Below, piece after piece: positions 14,388-22,787 of a DNA stretch of 36,313 nucleotides. Positions within the stretch are counted from its first letter, which is position 1, and every line of letters starts with the position of its first letter. A model generated the notes under the pieces. It was given only the letters and a program-made list of their open reading frames with translations. It had not been told where the DNA came from and ran no database searches. The DNA is from a virus. The DNA lies in the IMG/VR virus record IMGVR_UViG_3300032116_008492, positions 1 to 36,313 of that record. One strand, given 5' to 3'. The translations under genes were made by a program, and so were the position numbers.

Positions 14388-14687
14388 CTTTCTAATCTAA
14401 AAGGCAGAGCTGATAGCAAAGGGGCTAGCGGAACATTTAGTTGGTCTGCTATCAGCAGTATGTTACAAAACGTAGGCGGCCAAGAATTGGACTACGATGC
14501 TTTTAAAGCAGCCTTTGACAGCAATCCATCGTTTCAAAACTTAGTTGATAAGTTTGATGCTGACGGTGTAACAATCAAAACTAAAAATCAAGCCCAACCT
14601 CCCGGAGTGCCAGGTGATAAAGCCAAAAGCCAAGCTAATGTAATTAGCAGTGCAAAAAAAGCAGCAGCAAAGGCATTGAACAAATAA
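14350..14687 (+). CDS. C-terminal frameshift extension of the scaffold/internal head protein
   Basis: Entered by -1 slippage at 14350-14355, the frame reads KKVNEDADTLIRILSNLKGR, then a Gly/Ser linker and FSWSAISSMLQNVGGQELDYDAFKAAFD, and ends KKAAAKALNK at 14687. It adds about 110 residues, giving a fusion of about 416. No good ribosome-binding site precedes the only internal ATG (14460), and the 34 coding-like codons upstream of it argue against an independent 75-residue gene. The helical domain followed by a basic Ala/Lys tail resembles C-terminal domains I recall from related cyanophage proteins. An assembly error is the main alternative explanation. Confidence 0.7.
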
Positions 14688-14690
14688 AAG

Positions 14691-14719
14691 TTGACATAGT
14701 GACAAAAATACTACATAAT
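14691..14719 (+). promoter_or_regulatory. Sigma70 early promoter TTGACA-N17-CATAAT
   Basis: A consensus -35, a 17-bp spacer and a good -10 end 5 nt before ATG 14725. The predicted start site is the start codon itself, so the exonuclease message should be leaderless. Confidence 0.8.
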
Positions 14720-14724
14720 AGTAT

Positions 14725-15411
14725 ATGTCACTTTTAATCAACAAATTTAATTACGAAAAACTCTCTAGGGACGAGTCCACTGGCAAGCGTTTATATGCTA
14801 CGCCAGATGGGCATAAAGTCCCTAGTGTCACGACTATACTGGACAAAACTAAACCAGAAGAAAGTCGTATAGCATTAGCCAATTGGCGCAAAGCAGTTGG
14901 CGAAGCTAAAGCACAAGCTATTACTACAGAAGCAGCTAATCGCGGCACACGAATGCACAAGTTCTTAGAAGACTATGTCAAAGGTGAGCCGATGAATGAA
15001 AGCATTACTAATCCATTTGCACAGCAAAGTCAGAAAATGGCTAAGATTGTAATTGCACAAGGGCTGTGTAATGTAAGCGAAGTATGGGGCAGTGAAGTAC
15101 CCTTATACTTTCCAGAACTATATGCGGGAACTACTGACTGTGTAGGTGTGCATAACGGTGACGAAAGCATCCTGGACTTTAAACAGACTAACAAGCCCAA
15201 GAAGCGTGAGCACATCGACGATTACTTTATTCAGCTAACTGCTTATGCTATGGCTCACAACGAAGTACACAAAACTAACATTCGCAAGGGTGTTATTCTA
15301 ATGTGTTCAAAAGACTACGAATATCAAGAGTTTATCCTAGAACCAGCAGATTTTGACTACTGGACTGAACGCTGGTGCAAGCGTGTGGAAGAATACTACC
15401 GCCTAAACTGA
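14725..15411 (+). CDS. PD-(D/E)XK exonuclease, MGME1/RecB-like
   Basis: The 228-residue protein has the RecB/MGME1-type nuclease order: a His-containing helix HKFLEDYVKGE near residue 78, then GTTDCVGVHNGDESILDFKQT (residues about 136-156) with the D and D-x-K catalytic signature, then YFIQLTAYAMAH with the Q-x-x-x-Y of this clade. The N-terminal VPSVTTIL strand and WRKAVGEAKA are typical of the phage family. It should degrade or process single-stranded DNA ends in replication or recombination. It has its own sigma70 promoter with almost no leader, so it is probably early, unlike its late neighbours. Confidence 0.8.
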   Translation: MSLLINKFNYEKLSRDESTGKRLYATPDGHKVPSVTTILDKTKPEESRIALANWRKAVGEAKAQAITTEAANRGTRMHKFLEDYVKGEPMNESITNPFAQQSQKMAKIVIAQGLCNVSEVWGSEVPLYFPELYAGTTDCVGVHNGDESILDFKQTNKPKKREHIDDYFIQLTAYAMAHNEVHKTNIRKGVILMCSKDYEYQEFILEPADFDYWTERWCKRVEEYYRLN

Positions 15412-15417
15412 TAAATA
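15410..15417 (+). promoter_or_regulatory. Late promoter GATAAATA for the tail fibre
   Basis: CTGATAAATATCC overlaps the upstream stop. A 20-nt leader with an AAGAGGA box follows before ATG 15438. Confidence 0.7.
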
Positions 15418-15437
15418 TCCTATAAAGAGGATATTCT

Positions 15438-16982
15438 ATGGCCGTAGTGCAAATTTCAAAAATTCAGTTAAGAAGAGGTAAGAAAAACTCTGGAACAGGA
15501 TTACCGCAATTAGCCAGCGGAGAATTGGCGTGGGCAATTGATACTCAAGAATTATTTGTAGGTAATGGTGCTGTAGGAGAAGGTGCTCCCTATGTTGGCA
15601 ATACTAAAATCCTAACAGAACACGACAGTATTCTAGAGTTAATAGCTAATTATACTTACAAGTATGATTCTGCACTGGGACAAAGCTTAATAGACGGCAC
15701 TGTAACTAGAACATTACAAGCAAGACTAGATGACGGTGTTGTAAACGCAAGAAGCTTTGGTATTGTTAGTTCAAAAGAATGGCCTGCTGGAACATTAATT
15801 GCAGACCAAACTGAAAAAATTCAACAGGCTATTGACAGTATAACTAGAGACGATCTAAGTCCTAATGTAACTATTGAATTTGAACCTGGAGAATATTATT
15901 TCTCCGACACAATTTCTTTGCCTAGCAATGTTAAAATTTCAGGATACGGTAAAGATCAAACAGTATTCACATATACTGGAACTCCAGAAGTTTTGTTTTC
16001 TACTGAAACTGATGCTACTAAAATAAGACTTGGAAATTTTACTATCAAAACAATTGCTAACAATAAAACTCTATTAAAGATAGATGGTGCAAAAGATTGT
16101 GAATTTGTTAATCTTAAATTAGTCTATGAAAGCGGGACTGATGCTGCGGGCACTGTGGCTAACGACAGAATAGGAATAGATCTAGCAGGAAATGGAACTA
16201 TCAGCTATAATAGATTTATAGGGTTAGAGTTTAAAAATTTAACCTACGGTGTTCATGCAGGAAGCAATGCTTCGTTTAACAAGTTTGAAGATTGTCTGTT
16301 AGAATATCTGTATCAAGGATTTAATCTAGGAACAGGTAGTTCTAGTGGAGCAAACTATAATATAATTGAAAACTGTATCTTTGATAAAGTTACTCGTCAA
16401 GGGTTATTTGTTCAAAAGGGCACAGGTAATAGAAGCAGAGGAAACACTTACAAAGATGTAGGAAGTACCAATTCTGGAACATTCTCAGCATATAGTGTTA
16501 TCAAGTTTGTCACTGATGGTAACAGCAGTATGCATGACGTATTTGAAAGACAACGTTATCTAGAACCTAATGATCCTGCCTTTAACAACAATCCCTATAT
16601 ATCAGAGATTGACGGGGTATCTTACAGAGAAAAAATTGAACCAAGGCAAATTAGTTTAAACTTCACAGCTATACCAGTTATGGCGTTTAAAGTAGGAATT
16701 GGTGCAGGAAGCGGACTGGTAGTAAATTATGTGTTTAGAAGTACTGCTTATGATCAAACAAGAAGAGGAACTCTTACTGTTGTTGTAGACAAAGATTTAA
16801 GCACTACCCAATTGTCTGACGAGTACGAATACATAGGAACTAATCCGGCTGGAGAAGATGCTGTGATATTTACTGCTACTCTACAGACTTCTGGAGGTGA
16901 GAAAGTTCTTCGAATTAACTATACCAATATTAATCCAGGTGACAGCAGTACATTTACCTACACCTACTCGTTAATGAGTTAA
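15438..16982 (+). CDS. Tail fibre/tailspike with beta-helix domain
   Basis: The 514-residue protein starts with a phage fibre attachment module: QLRRGKKNSGTG, LASGELAWAIDTQELFVGNG (residues about 10-46), the pattern of Mtd/gp-type virion-binding domains. Residues about 105-350 form a right-handed parallel beta-helix of the pectate-lyase/tailspike type, with IEFEPGEYYFSDTISLPSNVKISGYGKDQ as the entry and repeated N-x-F/I-x-x-C/L-x-F turns. The C-terminal 130 residues are a beta-rich domain. A receptor-binding fibre or glycan-degrading spike is likely; no catalytic residues could be assigned. The late promoter fits a virion role. Confidence 0.8.
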   Translation: MAVVQISKIQLRRGKKNSGTGLPQLASGELAWAIDTQELFVGNGAVGEGAPYVGNTKILTEHDSILELIANYTYKYDSALGQSLIDGTVTRTLQARLDDGVVNARSFGIVSSKEWPAGTLIADQTEKIQQAIDSITRDDLSPNVTIEFEPGEYYFSDTISLPSNVKISGYGKDQTVFTYTGTPEVLFSTETDATKIRLGNFTIKTIANNKTLLKIDGAKDCEFVNLKLVYESGTDAAGTVANDRIGIDLAGNGTISYNRFIGLEFKNLTYGVHAGSNASFNKFEDCLLEYLYQGFNLGTGSSSGANYNIIENCIFDKVTRQGLFVQKGTGNRSRGNTYKDVGSTNSGTFSAYSVIKFVTDGNSSMHDVFERQRYLEPNDPAFNNNPYISEIDGVSYREKIEPRQISLNFTAIPVMAFKVGIGAGSGLVVNYVFRSTAYDQTRRGTLTVVVDKDLSTTQLSDEYEYIGTNPAGEDAVIFTATLQTSGGEKVLRINYTNINPGDSSTFTYTYSLMS

Positions 16983-17416
16983 TGTATAAGACATTTGATC
17001 AAAAAACAGAACTAAGATTTTCTGCTTGGAGAGAAATAAGGCAGAAATTAGAAGAATCAATTACACCTTTAGAGAATGTAGTTGATTTTTTTCAAACGTT
17101 TCCAAAAGTTAAAGTTTATACAGATCCCTATGATCAATCCACTTGGCCTACAGCTTGGGAACTGATAGAAGAAAACGAGTTTTGCCCGTTCAATCTTATC
17201 TTAGGTATATGCTATACTCTCCAACTATGTGATCGCTTTAGTCATATACACCCTAAAATAACCATATCAATAGACATTGTAACTAAATCAGTGTATTATA
17301 TGTTATTCATAGACGACTATGTCTATGGATTCGAAGACGGCGCTTGGATTCCAACGAAAAGATTGCCTAAGTCATTGAAAAATATAAAGATCTACGACAT
17401 GCCGCCTCTTCACTAA
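16982..17416 (+). CDS. Hypothetical protein coupled to the tail fibre
   Basis: A 144-residue protein starting at a TAATG overlap with the fibre gene (16980-16984). It has DPYDQSTWPTAWELIEENEFCPFNLILGICYTLQL, a Trp/Pro-rich then hydrophobic helical region, and SVYYMLFIDDYVYGF strands. A similar small protein with a D-P-W-x-L-x-x-x-x-x-W/F core accompanies fibre genes in T4-like marine phages. The coupling suggests a fibre-assembly chaperone or partner, which is inference. Confidence 0.65.
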   Translation: MYKTFDQKTELRFSAWREIRQKLEESITPLENVVDFFQTFPKVKVYTDPYDQSTWPTAWELIEENEFCPFNLILGICYTLQLCDRFSHIHPKITISIDIVTKSVYYMLFIDDYVYGFEDGAWIPTKRLPKSLKNIKIYDMPPLH

Positions 17417-17419
17417 ATA
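17413..17419 (+). promoter_or_regulatory. Late-type promoter CTAAATA before nrdA
   Basis: CACTAAATACTACT lies 39 nt before ATG 17459 and overlaps the stop of the previous gene. nrdA is normally expressed before late time, so a late-type element here may prolong expression. No good sigma70 promoter was found just upstream. Confidence 0.5.
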
Positions 17420-17458
17420 CTACTCCGCATTTTAGAAAAGTTTAAAAAATAAGAAAAT

Positions 17459-19792
17459 ATGATTAACATTACAGTAACCAAACGGAGCGGTGAACGAGAA
17501 CCGCTAACTATTGAAAAATGGCAGGCGCAAATCCTAAAGGTATGTAGTGGCATAGCAGATGTTAGTCAGTCAATGATTGAGATCAAAGCACAACCTCATT
17601 TCTATGACGGTATCACAACAAGAGAAATTGATGAGATTACTCTACGTGCTATTGTAGATCTTATTGACACAGAATCTAACCCAGACATCGGACATACCAA
17701 CTATCAATACGTAGCAGGTAAGCAACGTGTTAGCATGTTACGTAAAGATGTGTATGGTGACTACCAACCCCCTTGCCTTTACGAAATCGTTAAAAAGAAT
17801 GTAGCAACAGGATTGTATACTGCTGAACTTCTTGAATGGTATTCAGAAGAAGACTGGCACAAAATGGAAGACATGATTGATCATGAAAAAGATGAGCAAT
17901 ATGGTTACGCTTCTATTGAACAGTTAATTGAAAAGTATCTTGTACGTAATCGTGCTACAAAGGAAATTTATGAAACTCCACAGGTTAGATATATGGTCGC
18001 GGCCGCTACTGTATTTCACAAAGAAGAACCGAACAGCGCGAGAATGCGCTACATCAAGGAATACTACAATGCTGCGAGTGATGGTCTATTTACTCTTGCT
18101 ACTCCCGTGCTTGCTGGTCTTGGAACTCCTACTAAACAATTCAGTAGTTGCGTTCTTATTCGCAGTGATGATGATTTGGACTCTATATTTGCTAGTGGAG
18201 AGATGATGGCCAAGTATGCTAGCAAACGTGCTGGCATCGGACTTGAGATTGGACGCCTACGCCCGTTGGGATCCCCTATTAGGGGAGGTGAGATAATGCA
18301 CACCGGCATGATTCCCTTCTTAAAGAAATGGTTCGGTGACCTACGTAGTTGTTCGCAAGGAGGTATTCGTAATGCAAGTGCTACTGTTTTTTATCCTATT
18401 TGGCATCATCAGTTTGATGATCTTATTGTCCTTAAGAACAACCAAGGAACAGAAGAAACCCGAGTCCGTTTTATGGATTATGGGGTTGTGCTTAGTGCCT
18501 TCTTCTGGAGACGATTTAAAAACAAAGAAGACATAACCTTCTTTGATCCTAACGAAGTTCCTGATCTTTACGAAGCTTTCTATAAAGACACTGCTCTATT
18601 TGAAGAGTTGTATGTCAAATACGAAAAACAAAAAGGTCTACGTAAAAAGACTATGAGTGCCGAGGAAGTATTCAAGTCAGGCATTTTAAAAGAACGTACA
18701 GATACAGGACGTATCTATCTAGTGTTTATTGACAATGTAATGAACCAGGGTCCGTTTGATCCTGAGTACCATACCATTTACCAGAGCAACCTTTGCTGTG
18801 AAATCCTATTACCTACTCGCTCTTTTAAACGTCTTGATGATCCCGATGGTCGTATCGCTTTATGTACACTTGGTAGCATCAACTGGGGAGCTTTCCGCAA
18901 CCCAGAAGATATGCGTAGGGCTTGCCGTATTCTTCACCGCAGCCTTAACAATATTCTCGATTACCAAGATTTTCTTTCTATCCAATCCAAGTTGAGCAAT
19001 GACGAGATTCGTCCGTTAGGTATTGGTGTAACTAACCTAGCTTACTGGCATGCCAAGCGTGGCATAAAATATGGTGATAAGGATGCTCTAGCAGAAGTTA
19101 AAAGCTGGATGGAACATCAAGCTTATTACTTAACAGAGTCTAGTGTTGAGTTAGCTAAAGAACGTGGCAAGTGCATAGGTAGTGACCAGACTCGTTATGG
19201 GCAAGGAATCTTTCCTTGGGAAACTCGTGCTCTTGGGTCTAATGAGCTTGCTGACTTTACTCCTGAGCTTGATTGGGAAACACTTCGTGTTCAAATGAAA
19301 CAACACGGAGTACGTAATGCTACACAAATGGCTATTGCTCCTGTAGAGTCTAGCTCAGTTGTTATTAATTCAACTAACGGTATTGAAATGCCAATGAGCC
19401 TGATTAGCGTAAAAGAATCTAAGGCTGGATCTTTTGTACAAGTTGTTCCTGAGTATCAGAATGCAAAAGTTCGTAAGAACTACCAACTGATGTGGGAACA
19501 AACAGATTGTGTACCCTACTTAAAAACCAGTGCAGTGCTACAAGTCTACATTGATCAAAGTATTTCAACAAACACATTTTATAATCCTGCACACTTTGAA
19601 GGCCGTAAAGTTCCTACAACACTAATTGCTAAGAACTTGATGCAAGCACAGATGTGGGGTATTAAAACATTCTATTACAGCTTGATCAATAAAGCTGGCG
19701 CTAAAGCACCTCAAGAAACTTCTATGGATGCTGTAGCATTAGCGCCTATAGATTTTGACGATGCTGATGATTGCGAGGCATGTAAACTATGA
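17459..19792 (+). CDS. nrdA: Class Ia ribonucleotide reductase large subunit
   Basis: The 777-residue alpha subunit reduces ribonucleoside diphosphates for phage DNA synthesis together with NrdB. An ATP-cone-like region occupies residues about 1-95. Active-site features are in place: C231 in [10 protein letters not shown]444-x-C446-x-E448 in SNLCCEI and C469 in [10 protein letters not shown], corresponding to C225, N437/C439/E441 and C462 of E. coli. The radical-transfer Tyr pair is in KTFYYS, and the C-terminal redox shuttle CEAC is at residues 772-775. Length is close to the E. coli 761. The stop overlaps the next ATG (ATGA at 19789-19792), coupling it to an Fe-S carrier. Glutaredoxin at 22235 is the likely reductant. 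Confidence 0.95.
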   Translation: MINITVTKRSGEREPLTIEKWQAQILKVCSGIADVSQSMIEIKAQPHFYDGITTREIDEITLRAIVDLIDTESNPDIGHTNYQYVAGKQRVSMLRKDVYGDYQPPCLYEIVKKNVATGLYTAELLEWYSEEDWHKMEDMIDHEKDEQYGYASIEQLIEKYLVRNRATKEIYETPQVRYMVAAATVFHKEEPNSARMRYIKEYYNAASDGLFTLATPVLAGLGTPTKQFSSCVLIRSDDDLDSIFASGEMMAKYASKRAGIGLEIGRLRPLGSPIRGGEIMHTGMIPFLKKWFGDLRSCSQGGIRNASATVFYPIWHHQFDDLIVLKNNQGTEETRVRFMDYGVVLSAFFWRRFKNKEDITFFDPNEVPDLYEAFYKDTALFEELYVKYEKQKGLRKKTMSAEEVFKSGILKERTDTGRIYLVFIDNVMNQGPFDPEYHTIYQSNLCCEILLPTRSFKRLDDPDGRIALCTLGSINWGAFRNPEDMRRACRILHRSLNNILDYQDFLSIQSKLSNDEIRPLGIGVTNLAYWHAKRGIKYGDKDALAEVKSWMEHQAYYLTESSVELAKERGKCIGSDQTRYGQGIFPWETRALGSNELADFTPELDWETLRVQMKQHGVRNATQMAIAPVESSSVVINSTNGIEMPMSLISVKESKAGSFVQVVPEYQNAKVRKNYQLMWEQTDCVPYLKTSAVLQVYIDQSISTNTFYNPAHFEGRKVPTTLIAKNLMQAQMWGIKTFYYSLINKAGAKAPQETSMDAVALAPIDFDDADDCEACKL

Positions 19793-20115
19793 TTACTATA
19801 ACCGACTCTGCAAAGTCTAAAATTGTTGATTTGTTATTAGAGGAAAATAATCCTAACTTAAAGCTACGTACATTTGTACAAGGCGGAGGTTGCTCTGGTT
19901 TTCAATATGGCTTTACTTTTGATGAAGTTACTAACGAAGACGATTTTGAACTCGACGTTGACCAAACTTACAAAGTATTAGTAGATGCTATGAGTATGCA
20001 ATACTTGACAGGTGCAGTTATAGATTATAAAGAAGACTTGATGGGTTCTAATTTTAGTATTAGCAATCCCCAAGCACAATCAACTTGCGGTTGCGGCAGC
20101 AGTTTTTCAGTTTAA
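19789..20115 (+). CDS. erpA: ErpA-like A-type Fe-S cluster carrier
   Basis: The 108-residue protein carries the A-type carrier cysteines C35, C100 and C102 in [11 protein letters not shown] and [28 protein letters not shown] and the A-V/E-IDYKEDL-x-G segment are typical of ErpA of beta/gamma-proteobacteria rather than IscA. It should accept Fe-S clusters and deliver them to target proteins. It overlaps nrdA by 4 bp and is followed by a small membrane protein, IscU and a second A-type carrier, so the operon holds two distinct carriers and a scaffold. Distinguishing ErpA from SufA/IscA rests on motif resemblance. Confidence 0.85.
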   Translation: MITITDSAKSKIVDLLLEENNPNLKLRTFVQGGGCSGFQYGFTFDEVTNEDDFELDVDQTYKVLVDAMSMQYLTGAVIDYKEDLMGSNFSISNPQAQSTCGCGSSFSV

Positions 20116-20126
20116 AGGAAATAATC

Positions 20127-20243
20127 ATGTTAGAAACTTTATTTTGGTTAGCAGTAGGTGCTTTTGTTGGATGGAACTTTCCTCAACCTCAGTTTGCTAA
20201 AAACTTACAAACAAAGATACTTGATATGTTTAGGAAAAAGTAA
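20127..20243 (+). CDS. Small 38-residue membrane-associated protein
   Basis: The frame MLETLFWLAVGAFVGWNFPQPQFAK... is 38 residues. One hydrophobic segment (LFWLAVGAFVGW) is followed by a Lys/Gln-rich amphipathic tail ending MFRKK. An AAAGGAA box lies 6 nt before ATG and the next gene starts 2 nt after the stop, so it is packed into the operon. Very similar small proteins occur beside nucleotide-metabolism genes in marine T4-like phages, from memory. Function unknown. Confidence 0.7.
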   Translation: MLETLFWLAVGAFVGWNFPQPQFAKNLQTKILDMFRKK

Positions 20244-20245
20244 GA

Positions 20246-20635
20246 ATGGCTTACTCTAGTCAAGTTATTGATCATTACGAAAATCCTCGTAATGTAGGAA
20301 GTTTTGATAAAACTGACACTGATGTTGGTACAGGTATGGTTGGTGCGCCTGCGTGTGGCGATGTTATGAAACTCCAAATCAAAGTAAATACAGATGGAGT
20401 CATTACAGATGCTAAATTCAAAACGTATGGTTGCGGCAGCGCGATTGCGTCGAGTTCGCTTGTTACTGAATGGGTCAAAGGACGGACACTTGACGAAGCG
20501 GCGCAGATTAAAAATAGCGAGATTGCTTCTGAGCTTGCCCTCCCCCCTGTTAAAATTCATTGTTCGATACTTGCGGAAGATGCAATCAAAGCGGCAGTAG
20601 AAGATTATCGTAAAAAGCATGATCTCAATAACTGA
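20246..20635 (+). CDS. iscU: Fe-S cluster scaffold protein IscU
   Basis: The 129-residue protein is a full-length IscU. The ligands are C37 (APACGD), D39, C63 (YGCGSAIASSS) and H105/C106 (KIHCS), in the same numbering as the E. coli protein. The LPPVK motif (99-103) recognised by the HscA/HscB chaperones is intact. It builds [2Fe-2S] clusters from cysteine-desulfurase sulfur. No iscS, hscA/B or fdx gene is in the window, so it must borrow the host desulfurase and chaperones. The A-type carrier downstream overlaps it by 17 bp. Confidence 0.95.
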   Translation: MAYSSQVIDHYENPRNVGSFDKTDTDVGTGMVGAPACGDVMKLQIKVNTDGVITDAKFKTYGCGSAIASSSLVTEWVKGRTLDEAAQIKNSEIASELALPPVKIHCSILAEDAIKAAVEDYRKKHDLNN

Positions 20636-20945
20636 AAAGGCTGCTGAAAAAATCAATCAGCAACTTAAACGCAGAGGCAAGGGATTAGGAATACGAGTTG
20701 GGGTAAAAACAACTGGTTGCTCAGGTCTTGCATATGTGTTAGAATATGTAGACGAATACAAAGCTGAAGTAGGTGTTATAAATTATGCCCAACAAGATTT
20801 TGTAGTTTTAGTAGATGCTAAAAGTCAAGTCTATCTCGATGGATTAACAATAGATTGGATTCGCAACGGATTGAATGAAGGATTTGAATTTAAAAATCCA
20901 AATGAACGTGACCGCTGCGGTTGCGGGGAAAGTTTTAGAATATAA
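20619..20945 (+). CDS. iscA: IscA-type Fe-S cluster carrier
   Basis: A second A-type carrier of 108 residues, with C34 in TTGCSGLAYVLEYVD and C100/C102 in RCGCGESFRI. The GCSGLAY segment is of IscA type, unlike the ErpA-like protein at 19789, so the two are not a recent duplication. It overlaps iscU by 17 bp. NrdB follows after 8 bp. Delivery of clusters or iron to phage or host Fe-S enzymes is the inferred role; candidates in this window are the radical SAM enzyme at 25611 and the host ferredoxin that feeds the bilin reductase. Confidence 0.9.
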   Translation: MISITEKAAEKINQQLKRRGKGLGIRVGVKTTGCSGLAYVLEYVDEYKAEVGVINYAQQDFVVLVDAKSQVYLDGLTIDWIRNGLNEGFEFKNPNERDRCGCGESFRI

Positions 20946-20953
20946 AGAGCACT

Positions 20954-22054
20954 ATGTCAAAAAAACAATATAACTTATCAACAAAGACAGACTATCTAAA
21001 TCGTAAGATGTTTCTAGATCCAGCGGGTCCAGTTACTATACAACGCTTTGAAGAAGTCAAATACAATAAAATTGCAGACTTTGAAAAAACTGCAAGGGGT
21101 TTCTTCTGGGTCCCAGAAGAAGTAAGTCTTACAAAAGACGCACAAGATTTTAAGGATGCCAGCGATGCGGTTAAACATATCTTCACTAGCAACTTGCTTA
21201 GGCAAACTGCTCTTGACAGTTTGCAAGGCCGTGGCCCAAGTCAAATCTTTACTCCGGTCGTGAGTCTACCAGAGCTAGAAGCATTAGTTTACAATTGGAC
21301 ATTCTTTGAAACTAATATTCACAGTCGTAGTTACAGCCACATCATTCGTAATATCTATAATGTGCCTAAGGAAGTTTTTAGTACTATCCATGACACTAAA
21401 GAAATTGTTGAAATGGCTTCAAGCGTAGGCAAGTACTACGATGATCTCCATGTAATCAACTGCCGAAAAGAAACAGGTGAAATTATTGATGAACATGAGC
21501 ACATCAAAGCAATCTATCTAGCACTACATGCAAGTTATGCCTTAGAAGCATTCCGATTCATGGTTAGTTTTGCTACTAGCTTGGCAATGGTAGAGAACAA
21601 GATCTTTATTGGTAATGGTAACATTATCAGCCTGATTCTACAAGACGAGCTATTGCACAAAGGTTGGACAGCCTTCTTGATTAATCAAGTGGTTAAAGAA
21701 GATCAACGTTTTGCCAAAGTAAAGCTAGAGTGCGAAGCTGAAGTTTATCAAATTTACATGGATGTTATTTGTGAAGAAAAAGAATGGGCAGATTATTTGT
21801 TTAAGCTAGGTCCTGTAATTGGTCTTAATGCTAACATTCTAAAAGACTTTGTTGATTACACCGCAGTGGGCGCACTGAAAGATATCGGTATCAAGTATCT
21901 TGCACACGCACCAAAATCAACTCCTATTCCGTGGTTCAACAAGCACAGTGACACAAGTAAGAAACAAACTGCACTGCAAGAGAACGAATCGACTAACTAT
22001 GTTATAGGCGTTATGAGTGATCAATTAGACTACGACGCTCTACCAAGCATTTAA
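20954..22054 (+). CDS. nrdB: Class Ia ribonucleotide reductase small subunit
   Basis: The 366-residue beta subunit holds the diiron-tyrosyl radical cofactor. Probable ligands are D88 (LDSLQGR), E119 and H123, then E in YALEAFRF, and E and H in LQDELLHKG; the radical Tyr is Y127 in HSRSYSH. The usual first-helix motif E-T-I-H is here E-T-N-I-H, one residue longer, which changes the register between Glu and His. The C-terminus is Asp- and hydrophobic-rich, as needed to bind NrdA. It is separated from nrdA by the Fe-S genes, an unusual order. Confidence 0.93.
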   Translation: MSKKQYNLSTKTDYLNRKMFLDPAGPVTIQRFEEVKYNKIADFEKTARGFFWVPEEVSLTKDAQDFKDASDAVKHIFTSNLLRQTALDSLQGRGPSQIFTPVVSLPELEALVYNWTFFETNIHSRSYSHIIRNIYNVPKEVFSTIHDTKEIVEMASSVGKYYDDLHVINCRKETGEIIDEHEHIKAIYLALHASYALEAFRFMVSFATSLAMVENKIFIGNGNIISLILQDELLHKGWTAFLINQVVKEDQRFAKVKLECEAEVYQIYMDVICEEKEWADYLFKLGPVIGLNANILKDFVDYTAVGALKDIGIKYLAHAPKSTPIPWFNKHSDTSKKQTALQENESTNYVIGVMSDQLDYDALPSI

Positions 22055-22064
22055 GGAAATAAAG

Positions 22065-22232
22065 ATGGCAAAATTACATGAAGAAGTAGTTATCTTAAAA
22101 TTAAGTAAACTAGTAAAAGAAAACAGTTCAGAACAAGCGACCCTAGCAGACAACGATTTTTGCACAGCAATTGAAGAAGTTGCACAGCAACTGATAGGCG
22201 AAAATATTATTGTAGAAGTAGAAAGAGCATAA
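22065..22232 (+). CDS. Small protein downstream of nrdB
   Basis: A 55-residue acidic frame, MAKLHEEVVILKLSKLVKEN, ending ENIIVEVERA, with a central helix AIEEVAQQL. An AAGGAAA box sits 6 nt upstream. Gene spacing is 10 bp from nrdB and 2 bp to the glutaredoxin gene. A similar short HEE-V-V-I-KLS protein follows nrdB in cyanomyophages, from memory. Unknown function, but operon position and conservation make it a real gene. Confidence 0.7.
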   Translation: MAKLHEEVVILKLSKLVKENSSEQATLADNDFCTAIEEVAQQLIGENIIVEVERA

Positions 22233-22234
22233 AA

Positions 22235-22465
22235 ATGAAAGCTATTGTATGGAGCAAATACAATTGCCCTTATTGCGATCAAGCAAAGGCATTATTAACA
22301 CAAAAAGGTTACACCATCGAAGAACGTAAAATTGGAGATGGATATACTAAAGAGGATTTGCTGGAGGCAGTTCCAACAGCACGTACAGTACCGCAGATTT
22401 TTATCAATGAAGAATTAATCGGTGGATTTACTGAATTAAAGAAAAAACTAACAGAAGAGGCATAA
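22235..22465 (+). CDS. grx: Glutaredoxin
   Basis: The 76-residue protein has the dithiol active site CPYC at residues 11-14 (KYNCPYCDQAKALL), the cis-Pro TVPQIF loop near residue 51 and the GGFTEL glutathione-binding turn near 63. It is a compact glutaredoxin like T4 NrdC, which reduces ribonucleotide reductase. Placement between nrdB and the end of the nucleotide operon supports that role. The stop is directly followed by the next ATG (22466). Confidence 0.92.
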   Translation: MKAIVWSKYNCPYCDQAKALLTQKGYTIEERKIGDGYTKEDLLEAVPTARTVPQIFINEELIGGFTELKKKLTEEA

Positions 22466-22783
22466 ATGTTTTTAGAAAAATCAAAGTTCGCAGAAGGCGA
22501 TATTATCAGTTTGAAATTAATCTCAGGCGAAGAAATCATTGGCAAGATGGTCAAAGAAGAAATGACTTCGATCACTATTGCAAGACCTTTGAGTATTGCA
22601 ATGACTCCAAAAGGACCAGGACTTGCACCTGTAATGTTTACAGTAAGTCCTGATGCAGAATACACTATAAATAAAAGTGTAATTGTATTCCAAGGAGAAA
22701 CTGTTAAAGAAATCGGTGAGCAGTATCTATTTCAAACAACAGGAATACAACCTGTAAGCGCAGGAAGCATTGTAACAGGATAA
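22466..22783 (+). CDS. Sm-like (LSM/SH3-type barrel) phage protein
   Basis: A 105-residue beta-rich protein. The pattern FAEGDIISLKLISGEEIIGKMVKEE resembles the Sm1 strand set (a hydrophobic strand, L-x-x-G-E-E-I-I-G-K), followed by ITIARPLSIAMTPKGPG. A similar conserved protein follows glutaredoxin or RNR genes in cyanomyophages. RNA binding is possible by fold but no Sm2 motif is seen. It begins immediately after the glutaredoxin stop (TAA-ATG) and ends 5 bp before the collagen-like fibre gene. Confidence 0.65.
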   Translation: MFLEKSKFAEGDIISLKLISGEEIIGKMVKEEMTSITIARPLSIAMTPKGPGLAPVMFTVSPDAEYTINKSVIVFQGETVKEIGEQYLFQTTGIQPVSAGSIVTG

Positions 22784-22787
22784 TAAA

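Noticed and set aside
14364-14395. The 10-bp hairpin read as an intrinsic terminator of the scaffold-like gene
   Set aside because: The tract after the stem is CTTTCTAATC, a weak T-run, while the -1 frame stays open through it and the slippery site lies at the right distance. A partial terminator role cannot be excluded.
14460-14687. A separate 75-residue gene starting at ATG 14460
   Set aside because: It has no ribosome-binding site, and coding-like sequence in the same frame continues upstream to the slippery site, so it is treated as the frameshift extension.
20189-20656. A 155-codon open frame on the minus strand
   Set aside because: It covers the small membrane protein and iscU in antisense. 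IscU has every catalytic residue, so this frame is a shadow.
22671-22680. TATAAATA-like sequence inside the Sm-like gene
   Set aside because: It lies within coding sequence, with no start codon or ribosome-binding site at a suitable distance downstream.
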